Position numbers and translations under genes: made by a program. Positions 1 through 5,326 of a DNA stretch of 26,189 nt are shown here, one piece after another. The notes below the pieces were generated by a model. That model was given only the letters and a program-made list of their open reading frames with translations. It was not told the DNA's origin and did no database searches. This DNA comes from an uncultured Acetatifactor sp. (GTDB lineage: Bacteria > Bacillota > Clostridia > Lachnospirales > Lachnospiraceae): assembly GCA_934436245.1 (NCBI GenBank), contig CAKSAM010000035.1, forward strand, positions 1 through 26,189, read 5' to 3'. Each line of letters opens with the position of its first letter. The first letter of the stretch is position 1.

Positions 1-31
1 ATGCCGGGAAAGTAAAACTTTAGAAGCGTTC

Positions 32-77
32 TGTAACATTTTTCTCATGTTTTCATGGTCTGTTTGTAACATTTTTC
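32..77. repeat. 13-bp direct repeat pair, 33-bp period
   Basis: TGTAACATTTTTC occurs at 32-44 and again at 65-77, so the two copies lie 33 bp apart, about three helical turns. They sit in the gene-free left edge of the window (1-218), where I see no convincing coding frame. Regularly spaced direct repeats can be binding sites for a dimeric regulator, but nothing here says which one, and the gene they would control may lie outside the window. Confidence 0.35.
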
Positions 78-218
78 AGACTTGCCAATAAGGAATCCCT
101 ATGGTATGGTGGTATTGGAAGTAATTTTTCTTCTTTCAAAATTCTTATAGACCCGTCAGTGGTCAAAGTTTTCCCTTATTACCGCAATTTAAGAAATTAA
201 TTATTATAGGACTTATTG

Positions 219-247
219 TTGACGTTTGATAACTAATATGTTATCTT
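219..247 (+). promoter_or_regulatory. Promoter with overlapping palindromic operator for the toxin-antitoxin operon
   Basis: A -35 box TTGACG (219-224) is followed after 17 bp by a weak -10 TATCTT (242-247). The palindrome GATAAC-TAATAT-GTTATC (228-245) covers the spacer and the -10 box, and TAATAT within it is an alternative -10. This is the usual arrangement for autorepression of a toxin-antitoxin operon by its HTH antitoxin. The toxin start codon follows at 265. The box assignment is by eye; the palindrome is exact. Confidence 0.55.
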
Positions 248-264
248 TTAGAAAGGACATTATA

Positions 265-627
265 ATGTACGATATTGAGTATTATTTTGACAAAAATGGC
301 TATTCTGCTATAAGCGATTATTTTGCCGATTTAGCCAAGAAATCAATATATAACAAAACAGTTCGCATACAGAAAAACAAAATATTTGCTTACATAAAAG
401 CATTAAAAGAATATGGAACCAGAATCGGAAATCCAATTGTTAAACATATAAAGGGGGATTTGTGGGAATTACGACCTTTAAATAATCGCATTTTTTTCTT
501 TTATTGGAAGGACAATAAATTTGTCTTATTACATTACTATATTAAAAAAACTCAAAAAACTCCTCATCGAGAAATAAACAAAGCCTTGGCAAATATGCAT
601 GATTGGCTGGAAAGGAATAATTCATGA
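265..627 (+). CDS. RelE/HigB-type (Gp49-like) toxin
   Basis: This 120-residue basic protein is probably a toxin of the RelE/ParE superfamily, HigB/Gp49-like subgroup, which cleaves mRNA on the ribosome. The call rests on its size and on the run from KNKIFAYIKALKEYG through KHIKGDLWELRPLNNRIFFFYW to the closing HYYIKKTQKTPHREINKA helix, the family's typical 'LWELR...R' core and C-terminal pattern. The open frame extends up to 226, but the ATG at 265 has a ribosome binding site (GAAAGGA, 251-257) and the upstream ATG overlaps the promoter palindrome. It overlaps the antitoxin gene by 4 bp (ATGA), so the two are translationally coupled. Toxin-first gene order is typical of HigBA. The exact subfamily is inferred. 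Confidence 0.85.
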   Translation: MYDIEYYFDKNGYSAISDYFADLAKKSIYNKTVRIQKNKIFAYIKALKEYGTRIGNPIVKHIKGDLWELRPLNNRIFFFYWKDNKFVLLHYYIKKTQKTPHREINKALANMHDWLERNNS

Positions 628-911
628 AAAAATATACGAATTTTGACGAAATGTTCAACGATAATGATTACGTTTCCGAGGAAGACCGGGAAATCATAAA
701 CCTTGAAGTGAAATTAATCGGTAAAATGATAGAAGCCCGCGAAAAGCAGGGATTAACCCAACGAGATCTTGCAAAAATCAGTGGGGTAAAACAGCCTGCC
801 ATTGCAAGAATAGAATCTCTGCGCTCTACACCGCAATTGGACACTCTTTTAAAAGTGTTGATTCCTCTTGGCTATTCTTTGGAAATTATTCCTTTGCAAA
901 AGGAAAATTAA
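624..911 (+). CDS. HigA-like XRE-family antitoxin
   Basis: This 95-residue protein has a helix-turn-helix of the XRE/Cro type at about residues 38-75 (QGLTQRDLAKISGVKQPAIARIE). It is preceded by an acidic N-terminal segment likely to contact the toxin. The start codon overlaps the toxin stop codon, which fixes the start and implies coupled translation. By family precedent it neutralises the toxin at 265-627 and represses the operon, most likely by binding the palindrome at 228-245. The length fits short HigA antitoxins. Confidence 0.88.
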   Translation: MKKYTNFDEMFNDNDYVSEEDREIINLEVKLIGKMIEAREKQGLTQRDLAKISGVKQPAIARIESLRSTPQLDTLLKVLIPLGYSLEIIPLQKEN

Positions 912-973
912 CGCAACCGCATAGAACAATTTTGAAGGAATTTTTGCTTGAGAATAAGAAGGAGGTTATTGAT

Positions 974-1213
974 ATGGTGTTTTTCGAATATGACGCTGAG
1001 GCGGAAAAGAGGGTCATTTATAAGGATGGCGTAGAAGAAGGCAGAGCAAAAGAAATTGTTCGGTCATGTAAGGACATTAACTTGTCAAAAGAGGATGCAA
1101 TCCACAAGTTAGAGACTCTACTATCAATCCCTACGCAATCTGCCATTGACTATTACGAAAAATTTTCAAAGGAATTTGAAAATGAATTCTCAAAAGCACA
1201 AAAAATTATGTAA
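974..1213 (+). CDS. Small paralogous protein, copy 1 (Rpn/PDDEXK-transposase tail-like)
   Basis: This 79-residue protein begins with FFEYDAEAEKRVIYKDGVEEG and ends in a predicted helical pair (LSKEDAIHKLETLLSIPTQSAIDYY). I chose ATG 974 over the open-frame start at 932 because AAGGAGG lies at 959-965 and because it then matches copy 2 in length. The DGVEEG segment and the 'LSKEDAI..LE..LSI...AIDYY' tail resemble the C-terminal regulatory tails of the Rpn / PD-(D/E)XK 'transposase-like' nucleases common in Lachnospiraceae, but no nuclease domain is present. The function is unknown. It follows the toxin-antitoxin pair on the same strand and could be read from the same transcript. Confidence 0.7.
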   Translation: MVFFEYDAEAEKRVIYKDGVEEGRAKEIVRSCKDINLSKEDAIHKLETLLSIPTQSAIDYYEKFSKEFENEFSKAQKIM

Positions 1214-1228
1214 AAGGAGCACATTGAT

Positions 1229-1468
1229 ATGAACTTTTTCGAATATGACGCTGAGGCGGAAAAGAGAGTTATTTATAAGGATGGTGTAGAGGACGGCGAG
1301 GTTAAGGGAATGATTCGATTATGTAAAAAATTTCATTTATCAAGAGAAGATACTATCCGAGAATTAGAAACTGAGCTTTCTATTTCTACACAGGCAGCCA
1401 TGGATTACTATGATAATTTTTCGAAGGAGTTGGAAAGGAAATCTTTGGATGATCAAAAGGCCTTATAA
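1229..1468 (+). CDS. Small paralogous protein, copy 2
   Basis: This second 79-residue protein is clearly a duplicate of the gene at 974-1213. The first 20 or so codons are nearly identical at DNA level (TTTTTCGAATATGACGCTGA in both), while the remainder has diverged but keeps the same pattern (LSREDTIRELETELSISTQAAMDYY). Its ribosome binding site is AAAGGAG at 1213-1219, overlapping the end of copy 1, so the two genes form an operon. It is likely soluble and helical. As for copy 1, it resembles a free-standing tail of Rpn-type nucleases; no function can be assigned. Confidence 0.7.
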   Translation: MNFFEYDAEAEKRVIYKDGVEDGEVKGMIRLCKKFHLSREDTIRELETELSISTQAAMDYYDNFSKELERKSLDDQKAL

Positions 1469-1512
1469 GAACCAAAAAGGGCAGCCCATCATGGACTGCC
1501 CTTTGGTTCTTA
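1467..1512. terminator. Bidirectional intrinsic terminator
   Basis: An extended stem pairs AAGAACCAAA with TTTGGTTCTT and continues as GGGCAG (1479-1484) with CTGCCC (1496-1501). The loop CCCATCATGGA can pair further. The A-run on the left gives a U-run when read on the minus strand, and the T-rich right arm serves the plus strand. It lies between the converging copy-2 gene and flagellin and can end both transcripts. Confidence 0.8.
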
Positions 1513-1571
1513 CATAACTCTTACAGATATGGTTCGTTCCTCTTTGGAAACAACCTGATCTCAGCTTAAGC

Positions 1572-3002
1572 TTACTGTAACAGAGACAGTACGCCCTGAT
1601 TAGACTGGTTAGCCTGAGCCAGCATAGCCTGACCTGCCTGAGCCAGGATGTTGTTGTTGGAGTACTTAACCATCTCAGTAGCCATATCGGTATCACGGAT
1701 CTGGCTCTCTGCGCTGGTGGTATTCTCAACTACGTTATCCAGGTTGTTAACGGTATGCTCCAGACGGTTCTGAACGGCACCAAGTGCGGAACGCTGAGTG
1801 GATACCTTCTGGATAGCCTGAGCGATTGTATCTATAGCCTTATCAGCATTGGTGCTATCTTTTCCATCAACCAGCAGCTTACCATCTTCGTTGACCAGTC
1901 CAAGGCTCTTTGAACTCATGGATTCAATGCTCATCTCAATCTTATTATCGTTAGATGAATCAGCTCCTACATGTAAACTTACATTTAATGCATCAGGTAC
2001 ATATGCATTATCATAAGCTTTCAATTTTGTAACAGTATTCCCTGTTGTAGCATCCTGCTCAGCCTTAATTGTGACTTTTACCTCGTCTCCTACTTTTAAT
2101 CCCGAATCCTTTAATTTATCAGCTGAAGTATCACCAGCAGCCGCCTTAATGGATAATCCTGCCTGTAAATCTTTCTGCTCTGTCTGATTCCATTTCAATT
2201 GAATCACCATCTCACCCGCAGCTCCAGTTCCTCCATCGGTAATATTGACACCCATTTTTTTAAGCTGTGCCTGTGTTAAAGTTGCCACAACAGTAGTTCC
2301 GTCTGCGCCACCTTTAACTTCATACTGATCCACATTCTTACCAGCATCTTGCTTCTGGGTAATAGTAATTTCGCCAGCTGTAGCATCATTTAATGCATTC
2401 AGTACACTTCCACTTAAATTGCCGATAAGAGCTCCACCTGCATTATTCTTTACTTCTGCTGTTACTTTACCAAGAACAACATCTCCTGCTACTAATTCAG
2501 AACCTGCTGCAGCATTTAATTCCACGTTAGCTAATTTACTTTCAACCTTCTGATCCGTATCAGTAGCAGAAACAGTACCTCTTGCATTACCCTGTAACAG
2601 ATAAGTTTCATTAAACTTAGTCGTAGTAGATACACGATCAATTTCTGTTACTAACTGATCAATTTCATTCTGGATATAGCTTCTGTCATCTTCACTGTTA
2701 GTACCATTAGAAGCCTTAACTGCCAGTTCGTTCATTCTCTGCAGCATATCGTGTACTTCGGTCAGAGCGCCTTCAGCGGTCTGTACTGCACTAATACCAT
2801 CCTGTGCATTCAGGGAAGCCTGTGTCAGACCTCTGATCTGCTTTCTCATCTTCTCACTGATGGACAGGCCTGCTGCATCATCAGCTGCACGGTTGATCTT
2901 GTAACCGGAAGACAGTTTCTCGGTGGACTTTGCCTGAGAAGCGGTGGTCAGACCTAACATTCTGTTAGAGTTCATAGCTGTAAGATTGTGTTGTACTACC
3001 AT
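1572..3002 (-). CDS. Flagellin
   Basis: This 476-residue protein is the filament subunit. The N-terminal D0/D1 region (about 1-140: MVVQHNLTAMNSNRMLG, SSGYKINRAADDAAGLSISE, LQRMNELAVKASNGTNS) and the C-terminal D1/D0 region (about 385-476: TQRSALGAVQNRLEHT, ending NQSNQGVLSLLQ) are both intact. The intervening 240 residues are a variable surface domain rich in Lys, Thr and Ala. The 'LQRMNELAVKASNGTNSEDDR' stretch corresponds to the segment of bacterial flagellins recognised by TLR5. There is no signal peptide, as expected for type III export. AAGGAGGT at 3011-3018 sets the start. It lies downstream of csrA on the same strand. No sigma-28 promoter is visible in the 180-bp gap, so expression probably depends on read-through from the csrA side. 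The gene name (hag or fliC) is a matter of convention and is left open. Confidence 0.97.
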   Translation of the reverse strand: MVVQHNLTAMNSNRMLGLTTASQAKSTEKLSSGYKINRAADDAAGLSISEKMRKQIRGLTQASLNAQDGISAVQTAEGALTEVHDMLQRMNELAVKASNGTNSEDDRSYIQNEIDQLVTEIDRVSTTTKFNETYLLQGNARGTVSATDTDQKVESKLANVELNAAAGSELVAGDVVLGKVTAEVKNNAGGALIGNLSGSVLNALNDATAGEITITQKQDAGKNVDQYEVKGGADGTTVVATLTQAQLKKMGVNITDGGTGAAGEMVIQLKWNQTEQKDLQAGLSIKAAAGDTSADKLKDSGLKVGDEVKVTIKAEQDATTGNTVTKLKAYDNAYVPDALNVSLHVGADSSNDNKIEMSIESMSSKSLGLVNEDGKLLVDGKDSTNADKAIDTIAQAIQKVSTQRSALGAVQNRLEHTVNNLDNVVENTTSAESQIRDTDMATEMVKYSNNNILAQAGQAMLAQANQSNQGVLSLLQ

Positions 3003-3010
3003 AATAATTT

Positions 3011-3022
3011 ACCTCCTTGTAT
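3011..3022 (-). promoter_or_regulatory. CsrA binding site over the flagellin Shine-Dalgarno
   Basis: Read on the minus strand, the flagellin SD region is ATACAAGGAGGT, which matches 11 of 12 positions of the SELEX consensus for CsrA (RUACARGGAUGU). A second GGA (AAAAGGAATT, about 3034-3043) lies about 20 nt upstream. Two sites, one on the SD, is the arrangement by which CsrA represses hag translation in Bacillus subtilis. Binding is inferred from sequence only. Confidence 0.6.
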
Positions 3023-3112
3023 TACTGCCCAATTCCTTTTGCGGCAGTGTGCGTATCTGTATTGTTATTGAGAAATCCTTTTCTCCCAGATACTTGTTTT
3101 TAGTTTTTATAG

Positions 3113-3169
3113 TAACCGGAGTAGGAGCTTCCCTGTCGGGCCCTGACAGAGCCGCTCTTCCTCCGGTTA
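3113..3169 (-). other. Long hairpin between csrA and flagellin
   Basis: The outer arms TAACCGGAG (3113-3121) and CTCCGGTTA (3161-3169) pair perfectly. Inside are GAGC/GCTC (3125-3128 with 3154-3157) and CTGTC/GACAG (3133-3137 with 3145-3149) around a GGGCCC centre. On the minus strand the stem is followed by ACTATAAAAACT rather than a U-run, so it is a poor intrinsic terminator. It may instead be an mRNA processing or stability element that separates the csrA and flagellin messages. Confidence 0.6.
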
Positions 3170-3182
3170 TTACCATATGAAA

Positions 3183-3452
3183 TTATTTGTCCGCATTTCC
3201 CTTTGTAATGATCACGTTGGATTTTTTGCGGTACTTCTCCGGGTGCTCTTCTTCCGCATAATATTTAGGAAGCTTCGCTCTCTCCTCCGGATCTGTGATC
3301 TGGTTCTCCAGCACCGTGCTTCGCACGATGTTCACCTCTTTCGGTGCATCGATCATGATACGGAGATGATTCTTGGTTCCTCCCAGGAACACGATCTTGA
3401 TATTGTCATTGATCATCAGGTATTCTTCCGGACTAACGGTCAGACGCAGCAT
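3183..3452 (-). CDS. csrA: CsrA, carbon storage / flagellin translation regulator (C-terminally extended)
   Basis: This 89-residue RNA-binding protein dimerises and blocks ribosome access to GGA-containing leaders. In flagellated Firmicutes its main target is flagellin mRNA, and FliW antagonises it. The CsrA fold spans residues 1-50 (MLRLTVSPEEYLMINDNIKI, then DAPKEVNIVRSTV) and keeps the RNA-binding residues L4 and R44. The region after residue 50 is unusually long and charged (about 39 residues, TDPEERAKLPKYYAEEEHPEKYRKK), compared with about 60-75 residues in typical full-length CsrA. Residues 5-10 (TVSPEE) also depart from the usual TRKxGE. Its SD is AGGGAGG just upstream. It is followed by flagellin on the same strand. 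FliW is not in the window. Confidence 0.9.
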   Translation of the reverse strand: MLRLTVSPEEYLMINDNIKIVFLGGTKNHLRIMIDAPKEVNIVRSTVLENQITDPEERAKLPKYYAEEEHPEKYRKKSNVIITKGNADK

Positions 3453-3459
3453 ATTGATA

Positions 3460-3471
3460 ACCTCCCTGTTT
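3460..3471 (-). promoter_or_regulatory. CsrA-like site over the csrA Shine-Dalgarno
   Basis: On the minus strand this reads AAACAGGGAGGT, 10 of 12 matches to the CsrA consensus RUACARGGAUGU, with the GGA inside the csrA ribosome binding site. It suggests CsrA limits its own translation. This is an inference from sequence. Confidence 0.4.
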
Positions 3472-3505
3472 TTATTCAGCCTTCCTTGCCTGCTGGTTTG
3501 CGCTG

Positions 3506-3537
3506 ATGCAACATTTTATTATGGAATGTTGCATTTT
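3506..3537 (+). repeat. Left inverted repeat of the invertible segment
   Basis: This 32-bp repeat is matched in inverted orientation at 4259-4290 with a single mismatch. It is itself built as a recombinase core site: arms ATGCAACATT (3506-3515) and AATGTTGCAT (3525-3534) flank a 9-bp spacer TTATTATGG, followed by TTT. It lies 54 bp upstream of the csrA start codon. Confidence 0.95.
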
Positions 3538-3569
3538 CCTAATTCATTTATTCTTTCAAGGAGGCCATT

Positions 3570-4151
3570 ATGAGCACGACACAACCTATCCGCAGCAAAC
3601 AGCTTTTACACGATTTTAAAAATTACTACCTTACCAAACAGCCCAACTCCCGTAATTACACACTCATCCTGATCGGTCTGAACACCGCTCTCCGCATCAA
3701 CGACATCCTTCATCTCACCTGGGGAGATGTCTATTGCACAGAACACAGCCGCTTTTACACTCATCTCCTGATCACGGAGAAAAAAACAGAAAAAGAAACC
3801 AGAATCCTGATCAACAGAGAACTTCAAAAAACATTACAGTCCTACCGGAAAACACAGACTTCCATAGCCGACACAGACTACCTCTTCCCCAGCCCCAGAA
3901 AAGTCGAATCCCCACTCTCCCGATATCAGGCTTACCGCATTGTCCGCAAAGCTGCCGAAGCCGTCGGGATCGAAGATGTGATCCGGTGTCACTCCCTGCG
4001 GAAGACCTTCGGCTACCACGCATGGAAAATGGGAACTCCGCCCGCATTGCTGATGGAGATTTACAATCATTCTTCTTTTCAGATCACAAAACATTATCTG
4101 GGAATTGAACAGGATGACAAAGATGCCGTATTTCGTGACATACAGCTATGA
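3570..4151 (+). CDS. Tyrosine recombinase (FimB/FimE-sized DNA invertase)
   Basis: This 193-residue tyrosine recombinase consists essentially of the catalytic domain, like FimB and FimE (about 200 residues), which invert the fim promoter in E. coli. The full catalytic set is visible: R42 (LNTALRINDILHL), a Lys at 71/72 in the beta-hairpin, H141 and R144 (HSLRKTF), H167 (YNHSS) and the nucleophile Y176 (TKHYLG). There is no N-terminal core-binding domain beyond about 30 residues. AAGGAGG at 3559-3565 sets the start. The gene lies wholly between 32-bp inverted repeats and ends 107 bp before the right one. It is the obvious enzyme for inverting that segment. I found no convincing promoter for it. 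Confidence 0.93.
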   Translation: MSTTQPIRSKQLLHDFKNYYLTKQPNSRNYTLILIGLNTALRINDILHLTWGDVYCTEHSRFYTHLLITEKKTEKETRILINRELQKTLQSYRKTQTSIADTDYLFPSPRKVESPLSRYQAYRIVRKAAEAVGIEDVIRCHSLRKTFGYHAWKMGTPPALLMEIYNHSSFQITKHYLGIEQDDKDAVFRDIQL

Positions 4152-4217
4152 CATACGGCTTGTATAATTGCTATAGTGATATGAGAATAACGTATTAACG
4201 ATTTTTGTAAAAAAGGC

Positions 4218-4244
4218 TAAAGTTTTCCCATGGTCAGCCGAAAT
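4218..4244 (+). promoter_or_regulatory. Sigma-28 (SigD/FliA) flagellar promoter inside the invertible segment
   Basis: TAAAGTTT (4218-4225), 11 bp, then GCCGAAAT (4237-4244). The -35 box and spacing match the sigma-28 consensus TAAAGTTT-N11-GCCGATAA exactly, and the -10 box differs from the Bacillus form GCCGATAT at one position. Transcription would begin near 4251, just before the right inverted repeat. It faces right in this assembly and would face csrA-flagellin after inversion. Confidence 0.85.
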
Positions 4245-4258
4245 ATGTAGTGCAAGAC

Positions 4259-4290
4259 AAAATGCAACATTCCATAATAGAATGTTGCAT
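4259..4290 (-). repeat. Right inverted repeat of the invertible segment
   Basis: This is the inverted partner of 3506-3537: AAA, then arms ATGCAACATT (4262-4271) and AATGTTGCAT (4281-4290) around a 9-bp spacer CCATAATAG. The only difference from the left repeat is one base at the edge of the spacer. Similarity ends abruptly outside both repeats. Confidence 0.95.
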
Positions 4291-4302
4291 TTTTCTATTT
4301 TA
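4259..4302 (+). terminator. Terminator-like hairpin formed by the right repeat and its flank
   Basis: In RNA the right repeat folds into a roughly 14-bp stem (AAAATGCAACATT with AATGTTGCATTTT), immediately followed by TTCTATTTTAAT. Hairpin plus U-rich tract resembles an intrinsic terminator lying just downstream of the sigma-28 start site. The stem is AT-rich, so its strength is uncertain. The equivalent position beyond the left repeat reads CAGCGCAAAC and lacks the U-rich tract. Confidence 0.4.
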
Positions 4303-4405
4303 ATCCTTTCATTTCTGTGGTATTCTTTTAAAGACTGCATATTGCTATTTTTCGACAAATATTTCTCTTTTATTGAAACATATACAGTCAGAATCAGGAG
4401 TACAC

Positions 4406-5326
4406 ATGAAAAGCTTTATATGTAAAATGTTCTATAAGCAGCGGGCGGCATTTGAGCAAAGCTGCGCTTCCAGGGGCAAAGAGTACCCTCTTCCGGAAGA
4501 CGTTTTCCTACAATCGGATATTTTCTATGACGAGAAGCATGTTCCGGCACATCGTCTGGATGTCTACCGTCCCAGGGGACGGGATGGAGAGATTCTCCCG
4601 GTCATCATCAACGTACATGGCGGAGGCCTTCTCATAGGGAACAAGGAATTCAACCGTCCCTTTTGTGCTTCCCTTTGTGAGGCGGGGTATCTGGTGTTCA
4701 GCATTGAGTACCGGCTGATACCGGACTGTCTCTTCTATGACCAGCTGGCTGACCTGCATCTGGCACTGGATTTTATCCGGGATCATCTGACGGAATACGG
4801 CGGTGACATTTCCCACATATATGCCTGCGGCGACAGCGGCGGTGCCTGTCTGTTGACTTATGGAATCGCCATGCAGCGAAGCACTGCACTGGCACAGGCT
4901 GCCGGAGTAACCCCTTCTGACCTGCCAGTCCGGGCACTTGGCCTGGTCAGCGGTATGTTCTATACGAACCGCCTGGATCAGATCGGACTTTTCCTCCCCA
5001 GATATCTCTACGGCCGACATTATAAAAAAAGTGCTTTTGCCCCCTATGTATCTCCGGAGCACCCGGACATCGTGACCAGCCTGCCACCCAGTCTCCTGAT
5101 CACCAGTGACAACGATAATCTTCAGAGCTATACTCTGAATTTTGAAAAGGCTCTGCGCAGACATCAGATGCCTCATAAACTGATCAACTATCCGAAGGAT
5201 CCCCGCCTGACCCATGCGTTCAGCGCTTTTTACCCGGAGCTTCCGGAAAGCAGGGAAGTGATCCACCATTTGATTCACTTTTTTGAACATACCGGGGAAG
5301 AATGTAAAGGAGGATGTGTATCATGA
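4406..5326 (+). CDS. Alpha/beta hydrolase fold-3 esterase (HSL-like)
   Basis: This 306-residue predicted cytosolic esterase/lipase has the HSL-type oxyanion motif HGGG (about residues 71-74), the nucleophile elbow GDSGG (S144), an acid residue in [10 protein letters not shown] (D235 or D237) and the catalytic histidine in LTHAF (H270). I chose ATG 4406 over an in-frame ATG at 4373 because CAGGAG lies at 4393-4398 and nothing like an SD precedes 4373. The substrate is unknown; family members hydrolyse short acyl esters. The stop codon overlaps the chemoreceptor start (ATGA, 5323-5326), so the two are translationally coupled. In this orientation the gene lies downstream of the invertible sigma-28 promoter, about 160 bp from the -10 box. 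Confidence 0.88.
   Translation: MKSFICKMFYKQRAAFEQSCASRGKEYPLPEDVFLQSDIFYDEKHVPAHRLDVYRPRGRDGEILPVIINVHGGGLLIGNKEFNRPFCASLCEAGYLVFSIEYRLIPDCLFYDQLADLHLALDFIRDHLTEYGGDISHIYACGDSGGACLLTYGIAMQRSTALAQAAGVTPSDLPVRALGLVSGMFYTNRLDQIGLFLPRYLYGRHYKKSAFAPYVSPEHPDIVTSLPPSLLITSDNDNLQSYTLNFEKALRRHQMPHKLINYPKDPRLTHAFSAFYPELPESREVIHHLIHFFEHTGEECKGGCVS

Larger units (their letters stand above)
3506..4290. mobile_element. Invertible DNA segment carrying its recombinase and a sigma-28 promoter
   Basis: This 785-bp segment is bounded by 32-bp inverted repeats that differ at one position. It contains one complete gene, a tyrosine recombinase (3570-4151), and an outward-facing sigma-28 promoter (4218-4244) next to the right repeat. 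No other gene is present. The layout is that of a site-specific DNA inversion switch rather than a mobile insertion: there is no excisionase or cargo, and each repeat has the arm-spacer-arm structure of a tyrosine recombinase core. In the given orientation the promoter points toward the esterase gene at 4406. After inversion it would point at csrA-flagellin. Inversion itself has not been observed here; it is inferred. Confidence 0.85.

Noticed and set aside
164..189. Possible second sigma-28 promoter (CAAAGTTT followed by ACCGCAAT)
   Set aside because: It shares AAAGTTTTCCC with the real promoter at 4218, but the spacing to the -10-like sequence is about two bases short, the -10 is degraded, and the toxin-antitoxin promoter downstream explains the region better.
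3506..4290. Interpretation as an integron, prophage remnant or transposon
   Set aside because: There is no attI/attC array, phage gene, excisionase, transposase or target duplication. Inverted core-type sites around a lone recombinase fit an inversion switch better.
4291..4405. Independent sigma-28 promoter directly upstream of the esterase (TAAAGACT around 4330)
   Set aside because: The -35-like sequence is followed by TCGACAAA with a spacer about four bases too long and no GCCGAT core.
4508..5290. Minus-strand open frame inside the esterase gene
   Set aside because: The plus strand shows the complete catalytic triad and coupled translation with the next gene; the antisense frame has no recognisable features.
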